Assembly (NCBI RefSeq): GCF_001641635.1
Contig: NZ_LUUB01000114.1
Location: 1-64,000 of the forward strand
Direction of reading: 5' to 3'
Source: Bradyrhizobium centrolobii
Lineage (GTDB): Bacteria > Pseudomonadota > Alphaproteobacteria > Rhizobiales > Xanthobacteraceae
Length of the DNA: 64,000 bases
Shown: positions 1 to 9,236 of the stretch, piece after piece
Layout: every line of letters begins with the position of its first letter
Position numbering within the stretch: position 1 is the first letter of the stretch
The notes under the pieces: model-generated
Databases searched by the model: none
Seen by the model: only the letters and a program-made list of their open reading frames with translations
What the model was told of the DNA's origin: nothing
Program-made: the position numbers and the translations under genes

Positions 1-77
1 ACGAGTTAATGGCATGGACCACGCCCGCTCTCAGCGGCAACGTGGAGCCCGGCGGGGCAGCAGCAGGAGCGCAAGCC

Positions 78-1121
78 ATGTCGAATACGAACATTGTCAC
101 AATCGGTATCGATCTCGGGAAGAACACATTCCATGTCGTTGGCCTCGATGCCACAGGCGCAATCACGCTACGCAAAAAGCGGTCGAGAAATCAGCTTGAC
201 CAGTCGCTGGGCAATGTTCCGCGTTGCCTGATCGGAATGGAGGCGTGTGCAGGCGCACATCATCTGGGGCGCAAGCTCGAGAAATTAGGTCACCAAGTAC
301 GGCTCTTGCCGGCACAGTACGTCAAACCATACCTCAAGGGTCACAAGAATGATTTTCGGGATGCTGAAGCGATCGCCGAGGCCGCTCAGCGGCCGACAAT
401 GCGGTTCGTCCCACTGAAGTCGGCCGAACAACTTGATTTACAGGCACTCCACAGAGTTCGCAGTCGACTGGTGACGCAGAGAACGGCGGTCATCAATCAA
501 ATCCGGGGCTTTTTGCTTGAGCGAGGGCTACCAGTGCGGCAGGGAGCGGCAGCACTCCGATTGGCGCTCCCCCAAATCCTCTCGATGCCTTCGGAAAGCC
601 TGTCGCCTCAGGTGGTTCGGCTCATCCAGGACTTGGCCGAGGACTGGCGCTATCTCGACCGTCGCGTCGCGTTAGTCACCAAGGAGATCAACAAGCTCGC
701 GGAGCAAGATGCGCATTGTCGCCGCCTGATGAGTGCGCCAGGCATCGGGCCGATCATCTCAAGCGCGATGATCGCCGCGATCGGAACTGGTGATGCGTTC
801 CAGAAGGGCCGCGACTTTGCGGCATGGCTTGGTCTGGTACCGAAACAAATCTCGACCGGTGATCGAACCATTCTCGGTCGCATATCAAGACGCGGCAACC
901 GTTATCTACGAACATTGTTCATTCAGGGAGCCAGAGCCGTACTGCTGAGGCGCCAAACCTGGGCCAGGCACGGCTTCGGAGCCTGGCTGGAGGCAGCATC
1001 GAAGCGGCTCCACTCGAATGTACTGGTTGTCGCCCTGGCCGCAAAACTCGCGCGCATGGCCTGGAGCATGCTCGCAAAAGGCCGTGACTACGAAGCGAGT
1101 TTCCTGGGCCACACTGCATAG
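78..1121 (+). CDS. IS110-family transposase
   Basis: Transposase of the IS110 family (DEDD catalytic domain, no classical terminal repeats). The start at 78 gives MSNTNIVTIGIDLGKNTF, the usual beginning; the upstream in-frame extension from 9 looks non-native. The first acidic residue is in GIDLGKNTF, the second in GMEACAGAHH, and the last two in KNDFRDAEAIAEA. The C-terminal transposase_20 region has SAPGIGPIISSAMIAAIG, AAWLGLVPKQ and GRISRRGNRYLRTLFIQGA. At about 347 residues it is full length and appears intact. Its IS ends could not be placed, and the left end may lie before the window. Family assignment is secure. Confidence 0.9.
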   Translation: MSNTNIVTIGIDLGKNTFHVVGLDATGAITLRKKRSRNQLDQSLGNVPRCLIGMEACAGAHHLGRKLEKLGHQVRLLPAQYVKPYLKGHKNDFRDAEAIAEAAQRPTMRFVPLKSAEQLDLQALHRVRSRLVTQRTAVINQIRGFLLERGLPVRQGAAALRLALPQILSMPSESLSPQVVRLIQDLAEDWRYLDRRVALVTKEINKLAEQDAHCRRLMSAPGIGPIISSAMIAAIGTGDAFQKGRDFAAWLGLVPKQISTGDRTILGRISRRGNRYLRTLFIQGARAVLLRRQTWARHGFGAWLEAASKRLHSNVLVVALAAKLARMAWSMLAKGRDYEASFLGHTA

Positions 1122-1403
1122 GACGCCCGACCCGGGAAGGAAGACTCACGATCCAATCGGAATAGCACACCATCCCGCCGAGGTTTGCGAGACGGAAAGG
1201 ACGAATGGAGAAACGGTTCCACCGACACTTCTGAAGCCTGGTTCGACGCCATGGCCCTTCTTGAGGCCGGCGAGTTATTGAGGACAGAAGTGCGCGGATA
1301 TCCATAATGGCTCGGGGCGACAGCCTCAAATCGAAGCCGGATAGATTGGCGCAAACCGCTTATCCTTTGTCGATTCCTCTTGCAACGCGGGCGTGGTCCA
1401 TAG

Positions 1404-1886
1404 ATCGGGGTCAAGGTCTCCGTTGCCACGACGCTATCGCACGCCAAAGGTGGCCAGTTCGTCACCCACGTAAAAGCGCTGCCCGGCAACCCCTATGACG
1501 GCCATACGCTCAAAACTGTGATTCCGGACATGGAGGCGCTCGTCGGCAACGTCATCGAGCGCATGCTGCTCGACAAAGGCTACCGCGGTCACAATGCCCC
1601 GCCCGAGTACAAGTTCAGGGTCTTCATCTCAGGCCAGAAGCGGCGGGTGACCCCCAAGATCAAACGCGAGTTGCGCCGGCGCTCGGCCGTCGAGCCCGTC
1701 ATCGGCCACCTCAAATCCGAACATCGCATGGGCCGGAACTATCTCTGGCACCGCGAAGGCGACGCCGCCAATGCCGTCCTCGCCGCCGCCGGCTACAACT
1801 TCCGCCGCCTGATCCGGTGGCTCGCTCTCTTGCTGTCCCAAATCCTCGCCCCGCTCACGGTTCGACTTCAGCTCGTCACCGGCTGA
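1404..1886 (+). pseudogene. IS5-type transposase, 3' fragment
   Basis: Only the C-terminal part of an IS5/IS1182-type DDE transposase remains. The reading frame opens right after a TAG at 1401 and gives GVKVSVATTLSHAKGGQF, then KALPGNPYDGHTL, LDKGYRGHNAPPEYKF, RRRSAVEPVIGHLKSEHRMG and AAAGYNFRRLIRWL, ending at TGA 1886. The N-terminal half with the first catalytic Asp is missing, so it cannot be active. An ATG-initiated ORF begins only at 1518, but similarity to the family starts at about 1404. It probably decayed after the neighbouring IS110 and IS66 insertions. Confidence 0.85.
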
Positions 1887-2007
1887 AATCGGCGTTCTTC
1901 ACGGACGACTCGTCCTCTGCTCGCATAGCGCCCCACCCGGGTGATGGCTCGCGCGACACGCGAGCCTATCCCTCCGTCGATATACATCGCCGCCTCGCGG
2001 CTGCCCT

Positions 2008-2030
2008 GTAAGGGCAAGCTGAGGCCGTCA
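2008..2030. repeat. IS66 left terminal inverted repeat
   Basis: Begins GTAAGGGCAAGC and shares GTAAG, GGCAA and CCGTC with the other end at 9840 when one gap is allowed. Confidence 0.75.
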
Positions 2031-2192
2031 CACCGCGCGGTTCCATGGCATAAGCGCGTCGATTTCATTGCTCGGCCAACCGTTGGCGATACGCTGAAGT
2101 GTTAGGGCGAGCCAGGCGAACGGATCGAGGTTGTTCATTTTCGCTGTCTGCAGCAGTGTTGCGACGGTCGCCCAGGTTTGTCCGCCGCCGTC
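2028..2192 (-). pseudogene. IS66 tnpC, C-terminal piece
   Basis: On the minus strand this encodes GGGQTWATVATLLQTAKM, NNLDPFAWL, LQRIANGWPSNEIDALMPWN and the stop. That is the typical C-terminus of the IS66 TnpC transposase. The missing body of the protein lies at 6213-4797 in the same orientation and ends exactly where this piece should begin (around Gly-Ser-Asp). The two parts were therefore one gene separated by the serine-recombinase cassette. Joined, they give about 526 residues, the expected TnpC length. Confidence 0.85.
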
Positions 2193-2233
2193 CGAGCCGG
2201 GGCCATAGTGCCGGGTTTCTGACATTCGAAGCC

Positions 2234-2677
2234 GTGATCACCTATCCGTTCCACCCGCTGGCTGGTCAGACGGTCCTGGTGACGGGTGACCATGAGCACG
2301 ACGGTCTTCTTTACTTCCTGATTCGGCAACCGCATGGCGGCTCCTTCAAGGTGCCAGGCTGGATGTTTGATCCAGCGGCGAGTTCGATAGAGATCGTAAC
2401 GGTTCCGTGCCTTCCCGTCAGCCAACTCCTTCAACTGCGTAGTCTGGTTGATCATCTCGTAGCCTGTCGTCCGGTGGAAGAAAGCCCCGGAGGATTCGAC
2501 GATGAGAAGGCAGTGTCGTGCGCAAATGGATCTGTTCCTTTCCTTAACTCGGCCCGGCGATATGAGTGTGGCCGAACGCCAGAAGGCGGTGGCGCTTCTG
2601 CGAGCATTGCTGACGGAAGCGGCGGCGAAGCCGGCCAACGAGCCTCAGGCCAACGGCCAAAAGGGAGCGAGCAATGA
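2234..2677 (+). CDS. DUF5372-like protein of the recombinase cassette
   Basis: A small protein starting ITYPFHPLAGQTVLVTGDHE. The motif FHPLAGQ, the following beta-rich region (FLIRQPHGGSFKVPGWMF) and the LPVSQLLQLRSLVDHL segment match the DUF5372 family that precedes cassette-type serine recombinases; this is recalled, not searched. Its function is unknown. The GTG at 2234 is chosen because it begins the conserved region; upstream codons belong to the IS66 remnant. The conserved part ends near residue 80. The remaining C-terminus is low-complexity and overlaps the next two genes, so a frameshift may have removed the original stop near 2503. It is the first gene of the cassette. Confidence 0.6.
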   Translation: MITYPFHPLAGQTVLVTGDHEHDGLLYFLIRQPHGGSFKVPGWMFDPAASSIEIVTVPCLPVSQLLQLRSLVDHLVACRPVEESPGGFDDEKAVSCANGSVPFLNSARRYECGRTPEGGGASASIADGSGGEAGQRASGQRPKGSEQ

Positions 2678-2681
2678 GTAA
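2502..2681 (+). CDS. Small protein of the recombinase cassette
   Basis: A 59-residue ORF: MRRQCRAQMDLFLSL, then SVAERQKAVALLRALLTEAA and a polar tail. A good ribosome site (CGGAGG) lies 8 bases before the ATG. Its stop (TAA 2679-2681) overlaps the ATG of the recombinase at 2674, which suggests translational coupling. The AxxLLxxLLxEA helix is typical of short proteins seen between DUF5372 and recombinase genes in similar cassettes (recollection only). It might be an accessory or directionality factor, but there is no direct evidence. Confidence 0.6.
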   Translation: MRRQCRAQMDLFLSLTRPGDMSVAERQKAVALLRALLTEAAAKPANEPQANGQKGASNE

Positions 2682-4698
2682 GATCACGCCTGCGCACCTG
2701 GCCCGTGCCGCCTTCGTGTATATCCGCCAATCGACAGCGTATCAGGTCGTCAACAATCTCGAGAGCCAACGACGCCAGTATGGCTTGGTCGAGCGTGCGC
2801 GGCAGCTTGGCTGGGAAGACGTCCAGCTTGTCGATGATGATCTCGGCCGCTCCGGTGGCGGAACGGTCCGACCGGGCTTCGAGAAGCTACTGTCCGCAAT
2901 TTGCGAAGAACGGGTTGGCGTCGTGGTATCGCTCGAGGCATCACGCCTTGCCCGGAACGGTCGAGATTGGCACACTTTGCTAGAGTTCTGCGGCCTAGTC
3001 GGCACGCTGATTGTTGACGAGGAAGCCATCTATGATCCACGCTCACCCAATGACCGGCTGTTGCTTGGCATGAAGGGCACCATGAGTGAGATGGAGTTGT
3101 CGCTCTTCCGGCAGCGGTCCGCCGAGGCCATGCGCCAAAAGGCACGGCGGGGTGAACTTCATTTGACCGTTGCCGTCGGCTACGTGAAGACGGATGACAG
3201 CCGTATCGAGAAGGATCCTGATCGGCGCGTCCAGGACGGCATCTTGCTCGTCTTCCGCAAATTCGCCGAGCTCCAGTCAGTCCGGCAGGTGCTGCTTTGG
3301 TTCAGGCAGGAGAACGTTCTCGTTCCAGCGATTGTGCAAGGTCGCGGTAAACGCCCAGTCGAATGGAAGGCACCCGTCTATCACACGCTACACCACATGC
3401 TGACGAATCCGGTGTACGCTGGCTCTTACGCCTATGGTCGGCGGGGGACACGGGTGACGATCAAGGACGGGCGCAAGCGGATCATGCGCGACACACTCCG
3501 GCGCAATTGGAGCGACTGGGAGGTTTTGATCCACGACCATCATGAAGGCTACATTGCCTGGACTGAGTTCGAGAGGAATCAGCACCTGATCGCCGACAAC
3601 GCCAATGGGAAGAGCTATATGGGTCGCGGCTCGATAAGGCGCGGCGAGGCCTTGCTGCCGGGGTTGTTCCGTTGCGCGCGCTGTGGCCGACGCCTGCATA
3701 TCCAGTACACTGGAAAGGGCGGGAATACACAGCGATATGCCTGCCGCGGCGCGTTCGGCACCAAAGCGGCCGACAACTGTATCGGCTTCGGCGGCATGCG
3801 GGTCGATCGCGCTGTCGCCCAAGAGGTGCTCGATCGACTACAGCCTCTTGGGGTTGAAGCGGCGCTAGCCGCAATGGAGGCCAAGAGCGTGCATCATTGC
3901 GACAAGCGTAAGCACATCGAGAATGCGATCCAGCAGGCTCAATACGAAGCCGTCCGGGCACGCCGGCAGTATGATGCCGTCGATCCCGATAACCGGCTGG
4001 TCGCCAGTGAGTTGGAACGGCGCTGGAACGAGAAGTTGGTTCAACTCCGCGACCTGGAGGTCCAGCTCGAGACCCTCAAACAGACGCAGCACACCCCAGC
4101 GCTTTCCGCCGCGGATCACGCGAGGCTGATGACTCTCGGCAAGGATTTGACCAAGGCGTGGAACAGTCCCGGCGCATCCGTCGAGACACGCAAGAAGATC
4201 ATCAGGCTGCTTGTCAAAGAGATCATCGTCGATGTCGTTGACGATACATTGGCGCTCATCATTCACTGGCAAGGCGGCGACCACACCCAGTTGACGGTCA
4301 AAAAGAACAAGATCGGACAAACCCGCTGGACGGTCGAAGCCGATGTCCTCGATCTCGTTCGCGTATTGGCGAGGCAATTATCGGACACGGCAATCGCTGC
4401 GATCCTCAATCGGTCCGGCAAGCTAACTGCACATGGTGCGAGTTGGACACGATCCCACGTCTGCAGTCTCCGGAACATCAACGGCATTCCCGTCTACCGC
4501 GAAGGTGAACGAGCAGAGCGCGCTGAAGTGACGTTGGATGAAGCCGCCGACATTCTGAAGGTGAGCCGCACGACGGCCTATCGGATGGTCAGCTGTGGCA
4601 CCCTTCCGGCCCGGCAGCTGTGCGGCGGAGCGCCCTGGATTATCCAGCTTGCCGACCTGCAGCGAGACGCTGTGTGCCGCGAAGCCGATGCCAGTTGA
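2674..4698 (+). CDS. Large serine recombinase with C-terminal HTH
   Basis: A 674-residue site-specific recombinase. The N-terminal resolvase domain (about 12-150) has the nucleophile Ser in YIRQSTAYQV, then DDDLGRSGGG and the helix with SRLARNGRDWH. The recombinase domain (about 185-300) includes LTNPVYAGSYAYGRR. A zinc ribbon follows (CARCGRRLHIQY with later cysteines). A coiled-coil segment lies around 410-480. Near the C-terminus is a helix-turn-helix of excisionase type (VTLDEAADILKVSRTTAYRM) that standard serine integrases lack. It probably catalyses insertion and excision of the cassette that splits IS66 tnpC. The gene overlaps the upstream 59-residue ORF. It appears intact. Confidence 0.92.
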   Translation: MSKITPAHLARAAFVYIRQSTAYQVVNNLESQRRQYGLVERARQLGWEDVQLVDDDLGRSGGGTVRPGFEKLLSAICEERVGVVVSLEASRLARNGRDWHTLLEFCGLVGTLIVDEEAIYDPRSPNDRLLLGMKGTMSEMELSLFRQRSAEAMRQKARRGELHLTVAVGYVKTDDSRIEKDPDRRVQDGILLVFRKFAELQSVRQVLLWFRQENVLVPAIVQGRGKRPVEWKAPVYHTLHHMLTNPVYAGSYAYGRRGTRVTIKDGRKRIMRDTLRRNWSDWEVLIHDHHEGYIAWTEFERNQHLIADNANGKSYMGRGSIRRGEALLPGLFRCARCGRRLHIQYTGKGGNTQRYACRGAFGTKAADNCIGFGGMRVDRAVAQEVLDRLQPLGVEAALAAMEAKSVHHCDKRKHIENAIQQAQYEAVRARRQYDAVDPDNRLVASELERRWNEKLVQLRDLEVQLETLKQTQHTPALSAADHARLMTLGKDLTKAWNSPGASVETRKKIIRLLVKEIIVDVVDDTLALIIHWQGGDHTQLTVKKNKIGQTRWTVEADVLDLVRVLARQLSDTAIAAILNRSGKLTAHGASWTRSHVCSLRNINGIPVYREGERAERAEVTLDEAADILKVSRTTAYRMVSCGTLPARQLCGGAPWIIQLADLQRDAVCREADAS

Positions 4699-4796
4699 TC
4701 ACGTCGCCCGATATCTCGAGATCCGCAGCAAAATCTCCTTCCTTTATAAGGGCATCACCAGATGAGCAGTATGACGCGCCAACGTCGCTGCCCGCG

Positions 4797-6213
4797 AAGA
4801 GGCTATTCTTTCTCGTAATTGTTTGTGGCCTGATGGCGCGTTCGACGATGTTGGAGTCGAGCTCGATGCGACCATCGGTCAGGAAGCGATCGAAGATGGC
4901 ACGGCGCGAGACGGCATAGCGGATCGCCTCGGCCAGTTTTGATTTTCCGGAGATCCGTCGCAAGGTCTGCTGCCAGAGGTCGAAGAGATCTGCGACGATC
5001 GCCGCGGAGGCTTTCTGGCGCGCAGCAACGCGCGCGTCGGGGCTTTGACCCCGCACGGTTTTTTCGACCTGCCAGAGCCTTGCCATCTGCTCGACCGTCG
5101 TCGTTGCCACTCTCGAGCTGCCTGCAACATGCAGCTCGTGGAACTTGCGTCTGCTGTGTGACCAGCAGCCAGCCAATGTGATGCCATCATTGCCGCGGTC
5201 GGATCGCGCGAGCTTGTTATAGGCGGCATAGCCATCCACTTGCAGGATGCGCGATAACCATTGAGATGCCGGACCGCGCATTCGCCGGAGCGGCTGTCTT
5301 CGAAGCGATAAGCCACCATCGGGGGACCGCTGCGGCCAAATGTTCGGTCATCCCTGGCATAGGCCCATAAGTAGGCCGTCTTCGTTGATCCGGAGCCGGG
5401 AGCAAGCGTCGGCAGGGTGGTTTCGTCGGCAAAGACCCGTTCGGCCTTTTTGACCTCGCTGAAGACGTAGTCGGCCACGATCTCGAGCTCGAAGCCGAGC
5501 TTGCCCATCCATTGCGCCATCAACTGGCGGTCGAGTTCAACCTTGTCGCGGGCGTAGATCGCCTCCTGCCGGTAGAGCGGCTGGCCATCGGCATATTTGG
5601 CGACGGCGATCTGGGCCAGAAGCGCTTCCCTCGGAATGCCTCCTTCAATGATATGGGCCGGTGCCGGCGCCTGGATGACGCCGTCCGCGTTCTTGAAGGC
5701 ATACTTGGGACGGCGCGTGACGATCACCCGGAACTTCGCCGGCACCACATCCAGACGCTCCGACACGTCCTCGCCGATCAGCACCTTCTGCTTACCGGCA
5801 TGCTCAGCCAGCTCTTCCGGCTCAATGACAGTTTCGATCCGTTCCAGATGGGGCGCAAAGCCCTTGCGCCGACGCGGTGCACGCTTGCCGTCCGCTTGCT
5901 CACGGCCCTTGCTGACCTGGGCTTTGATCGCAGCGATGCCGGTCTCGATTTCCTCGAAGACCAAGGCCTGCTGTTCATCGTCGCCGTTCGCAGAGCCGAG
6001 CTTTTCCGATCGTCGGCCGAACCGGGCGCGGTCGAAGGCCTTCAGGATCTGCGTCAGCCGCTCGATGCGCGCATCGGCATCGGCGTTGCGCGCCTTGAGA
6101 TCGGCGACCTCGCTCTCCAGAGCATCGGCGCGGGCCGCCTTCTCGGCCATGGCAAGCACCATGGCCTTCAGCGTCTCTACGTCATTCGGGAGGCTGAGAT
6201 CGGGCGGCGTCAT
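4797..6213 (-). pseudogene. tnpC: IS66 tnpC transposase, N-terminal and central part
   Basis: Starts at 6213 (MTPPDLSLPNDVETLKAM). It shows the IS66 layout: coiled coil, then ARFGRRSEKLG, the RRPKYAF zinc-finger-like region, and the DDE catalytic domain (ADETTLPTLAPG, then LQVDGYAAYNKL and SHSRRKFHELH). A one-base deletion near 5250 (CGCGCATCC instead of CGCGGCATCC) shifts the frame between RHLNGYR and ILQVDGY. The frame then runs to NSLFAGSD at the insertion junction. So the gene is broken twice: by the frameshift and by the recombinase cassette. The last 55 residues are at 2192-2028. Confidence 0.9.
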
Positions 6214-6287
6214 TGACCCGACTAGAGCACATTTTGCTCCGCGTCTCTTGCCCTTTCAGGCCGCTGATTCACTTCGCCGCAGTGCTT

Positions 6288-6555
6288 TTACCCAACAATC
6301 TCCGGCGGCTTGACCGCCACGGTCCGGACCCGCTTCCAGTCCATCCCATCCACCAGCGCCATCAACTGCGTAGGATTCATCTGCACCCGATGATGCCCGA
6401 TCCGCGGCCAGCAATAGAGGCACACCCCGGAGCCATCCCACCATACGATCTTTATTCTGTCGGCTCTTTTGGCCCGGAACACGTAGAGCGCACCGTCGAA
6501 CGGATCTGAGCCGGCATCGCGCACAAGCGCAACAAGGCCATCGATACCCTTGCGG
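6288..6555 (-). pseudogene. tnpB: IS66 tnpB (Orf2), C-terminal part
   Basis: Encodes RKGIDGLVALVRDAGSDPF, VFRAKRADRIKIVWWDGSG, then CLYCWPRIGHHRVQMNP and LMALVDGMDWKRVR, the characteristic TnpB body. Between CLY and CWPRIG about 11-12 residues are missing compared with normal TnpB, an extra in-frame deletion. The N-terminal residues are 2.7 kb away at 9376, on the far side of the tyrosine-recombinase unit. An ORF that continues to 6680 is only read-through into that unit. Confidence 0.85.
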
Positions 6556-6578
6556 TTATGCGGTGCACCGCATAACCG
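6553..6578. repeat. 26-bp perfect palindrome at the left end of the unit
   Basis: CGGTTATGCGGTG followed by its exact reverse complement. It covers the left junction and the first 23 bases of the inserted unit. Two inverted arms around a TGCA centre look like a tyrosine-recombinase core site. Confidence 0.8.
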
Positions 6579-6776
6579 GAATTGGACGAAGCCGCTCCGC
6601 GGCAGAACACTCGGCAAGAGTGGTCCATCGTCGGATGAAGGAATGCGGCTGAAGCAACTGTAACTGCTTTGGCGTGCCATGGTGAGACGTAATTTGCAGC
6701 GTTCATAGGCTTGGCTTCGAGCAAGATGGCGTTGCTGCCCTCGGGCAGTTTTCGTTTTTTTGCCAAGGAGGCTTCA

Positions 6777-7658
6777 ATGACCCCGCTTCGGTTACGCATG
6801 ATAAACGACATGCAGATCCGCAACTTGTCAAAGCATACGCAGGATACCTATCTGCTGCAGGTTTCGCAGTTCGCCCGCCATTTTGCGAAGTCGCCGGCTT
6901 TGCTTGGGCCGGAAGATGTCCGCGCCTACCAAGTCTATCTGACGAACGAGAAGAAGTTGGCGCCGAAGTCGATCCACGTGACCGTCTCAGCGCTCCGTTT
7001 CTTGTACCGCGTCACGCTCGGCTTCGAATGGGATTTCGACCTCATCATTCCGTGTCCAAAGGCGCCCAAGACACTCGCCGTCATCCTCAGCCCCGAAGAG
7101 GTGCTGCACTTCCTCGGCTGCGTGGAGAGCCTCAAGCATCAAGTGATCCTGACAACATGCTACGCCGCCGGTCTGCGCATTTCCGAAGCGGTACGCCTAA
7201 AGCCGGGGGCCATCGACCGGCAGCGGATGGTGCTACGCGTCGATCAAGGCAAGGGGAAGAAGGACCGTTACGTCATGCTCTCGGCACGGTTGCTGGAGAC
7301 ACTGACCGACTATTGGCGCGCCGTCCGGCCGAGGACGTGGATGTTTCCCGGCGGTATCCCCAACGAGCCGATATCGACCAACGCGGTGCAGGACGCCTGC
7401 AGCAAGGCGCATCGGTTAGCCGGCCTTGCCAAGCCCGTGACGCCGCATTCGCTGCGGCATGCCTTCGCCGTTCATCTACTCGAGGCAGGCACTGATCTTC
7501 GCACCATCCAGCTCTTGCTTGGCCATCGCAGCCTGTCCACAACCGCGCAATATCTCCGGATAGCCACGAACAAAGTCTGCGCGGCGACCAGCCCGCTGGA
7601 GCTGCTGCCGCGCCCAATCCCTAAGGCACCACCACCACCGCCGCCCGAACATTTCTGA
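6777..7658 (+). CDS. Tyrosine recombinase (phage-type integrase)
   Basis: A 293-residue site-specific recombinase. The SAM-like core-binding domain (about 5-90) has LRMINDMQIRNLSKHTQDTY. The catalytic domain has Arg in CYAAGLRISEAVRL, Lys in the following strand (GKGKKDRYVML), His-x-x-Arg in HSLRHAFAVHLLEAG, His in LLGHRSLSTT, and the nucleophile Tyr in TAQYLRI. The ATG at 6777 is preceded by AAGGAGG at good spacing; the longer ORF from 6711 is not needed. The stop lies 10 bp before the IS91-type transposase, so the two are co-transcribed. All catalytic residues are present, so it may be active. Confidence 0.9.
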   Translation: MTPLRLRMINDMQIRNLSKHTQDTYLLQVSQFARHFAKSPALLGPEDVRAYQVYLTNEKKLAPKSIHVTVSALRFLYRVTLGFEWDFDLIIPCPKAPKTLAVILSPEEVLHFLGCVESLKHQVILTTCYAAGLRISEAVRLKPGAIDRQRMVLRVDQGKGKKDRYVMLSARLLETLTDYWRAVRPRTWMFPGGIPNEPISTNAVQDACSKAHRLAGLAKPVTPHSLRHAFAVHLLEAGTDLRTIQLLLGHRSLSTTAQYLRIATNKVCAATSPLELLPRPIPKAPPPPPPEHF

Positions 7659-7668
7659 CGGCGGCCCC

Positions 7669-8874
7669 ATGGGACGCTCAGGTCCGGAAGTGGCGGATAT
7701 CTTCCGCCGCTATGGTGCTGCCTGGCGCGAGCAGCACTGGAGGTCTCTATCGACCGAACGGCGTGCAGCAATGACGGCGATCGAGCGCTGCCGAACGGCC
7801 GCGCTCGGTGGCCATGTCGAGGAGTGCGATCACTGCGGAGAGCGGCGGATCTCCTACAATAGCTGCCGCTCGCGCAACTACCCCAAGTGCCAATCGCTCG
7901 CGCGGGCAGAATGGATCGAGGCCCGACAAGCGGAGCTTCTCGATACGCAGTATTTTCACGTTGTTTTCACCATACCCGACCAAATCGCAGCGATCGCATT
8001 CCAGAATTCCGGCACCGTGTACGATATTATGTTCCGCACAGCTGCAGAGACTTTGCGGACTATCGCTGCCGACCCCAAGCACCTCGGTGCGGAGATCGGG
8101 TTCTTTTCTGTCCTTCATACTTGGGGCCAGAACCTCCTTCACCATCCCCACCTCCATTGCGACGTTCCTGGAGGAGGACTGTCCCCGGATGGCAGCCGCT
8201 GGATCGCGTGCCGGCCCGGCTTCTTTCTTCCCGTCGCCGTGCTTTCCCGTCTGTTCCGGCGCCTATTTCTCAGCACCTTGCAAAAGTCGTTCGATACCGG
8301 CGAGCTACAATTCTTCTCGTCGCTGGAACCGTTGCGTGATCCGGCTGCGTTTCAGCGTTATCTGAACGATGTCCGCAGAATCAATTGGGTTATCTACGCC
8401 AAGCCGCCATTTGGCAGCGCCGAACAGGTTGTGCACTATGTCGGCCGCTATACGCATCGGGTAGCGATCAGCAACAGCCGTGTCATCGATATCGAAGACG
8501 GCAAAGTACGCTTTCGATGGAAGGATTACCGCCACGGAAGCCAGCAGAAAGTAATGACGCTGGACGCCGGGGAGTTCATTCGGCGTTTCCTCATCCATGT
8601 CCTGCCCGAAGGCTTCAAACGTATTCGCTACTATGGTTTTCTGGGTAACCGCTACCGCAAGCAAAAGCTCGCTCGCTGCCGTGAACTGCTCGGAATGATA
8701 TCCGCCGATGCTCATTCGGAGCCGGAAGAGCCATCCGATTGCCCCGAGAAGGCTGAGCACTGCAATGCCGCTTCCCTGCGTCAATGTCCATCCTGTCATC
8801 AAGGCCACATGGTGTGCGTCGAGGTCTTGCAGCCAGGTTCGTTCAGTGCCGCTCGCTCACCGGACACTTCTTGA
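7669..8874 (+). CDS. IS91-family (HUH/Y2-type) transposase
   Basis: A 401-residue rolling-circle-type transposase. An N-terminal zinc-binding region (about 50-80) has CDHCGERRISYNSCRSRNYPKC. The HUH motif is in LLHHPHLHCDVPGGG. The catalytic Tyr region is VVHYVGRYTHRVAIS, followed by VRFRWKDY and the C-terminal RIRYYGFLGNR region. A second Cys pair near the C-terminus is CPSCHQGH. The family nicks one strand and mobilises DNA by rolling-circle replication. It lies 10 bp after the integrase gene and reads in the same direction. It appears complete. Confidence 0.9.
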   Translation: MGRSGPEVADIFRRYGAAWREQHWRSLSTERRAAMTAIERCRTAALGGHVEECDHCGERRISYNSCRSRNYPKCQSLARAEWIEARQAELLDTQYFHVVFTIPDQIAAIAFQNSGTVYDIMFRTAAETLRTIAADPKHLGAEIGFFSVLHTWGQNLLHHPHLHCDVPGGGLSPDGSRWIACRPGFFLPVAVLSRLFRRLFLSTLQKSFDTGELQFFSSLEPLRDPAAFQRYLNDVRRINWVIYAKPPFGSAEQVVHYVGRYTHRVAISNSRVIDIEDGKVRFRWKDYRHGSQQKVMTLDAGEFIRRFLIHVLPEGFKRIRYYGFLGNRYRKQKLARCRELLGMISADAHSEPEEPSDCPEKAEHCNAASLRQCPSCHQGHMVCVEVLQPGSFSAARSPDTS

Positions 8875-9155
8875 TGCGAGACCTCGATCAACCAAGAACC
8901 GCCACCTTCCATTTCGCAATTCTTCCGGCCGCCGTGGCAGCCGATAGATGCCCTGTTGTCGTTCTTCCGACGTCAAACCTCCGGCGCTTCGCATTTTTCG
9001 GCTACTTCGCTTCCCAGATGTCGCTTCCACCCAGTACTTTCGTGATAATGTCCGCTTTGGACTTGTCTCCAGTCCAGATCACGACGTTTCGCAAATAACG
9101 GCGCAGTGATTCAACACCCATAGCTGCAGCGGTGTGCCCGCGGCTTCGTCCAACA

Positions 9156-9229
9156 CGTTTTTAGATTACCGGCGCCCCTCGCGAGTGCTCGTGTTGGGTA
9201 CCGAACCACGCGCCGCCAATCTAAAAACG
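9156..9229. repeat. 20-bp inverted repeat downstream of the HUH transposase
   Basis: CGTTTTTAGATTACCGGCGC (9156-9175) is matched inversely by 9210-9229 with 18 of 20 positions identical. A second, overlapping pair (CCAACACG at 9150 and CGTGTTGG at 9190) could form an alternative hairpin. The position, between the transposase stop and the element end, suits a terminator or a transposase recognition structure. Confidence 0.7.
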
Positions 9230-9236
9230 CTCTCTA

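Larger units (their letters stand above)
2193..4796 (+). mobile_element. Serine-recombinase cassette inserted in IS66 tnpC
   Basis: About 2.6 kb lies between the two halves of tnpC. The IS66 sequence is interrupted within the Gly-Ser-Asp codons. CGTC occurs at both junctions (2189-2192 and 4793-4796), so the crossover point is shared by the two ends, as expected for a large serine recombinase with a short core. The cargo is three overlapping plus-strand genes (2234, 2502 and 2674) and nothing else. No terminal inverted repeats were seen. The boundaries are inferred from the interrupted host gene. Confidence 0.75.
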
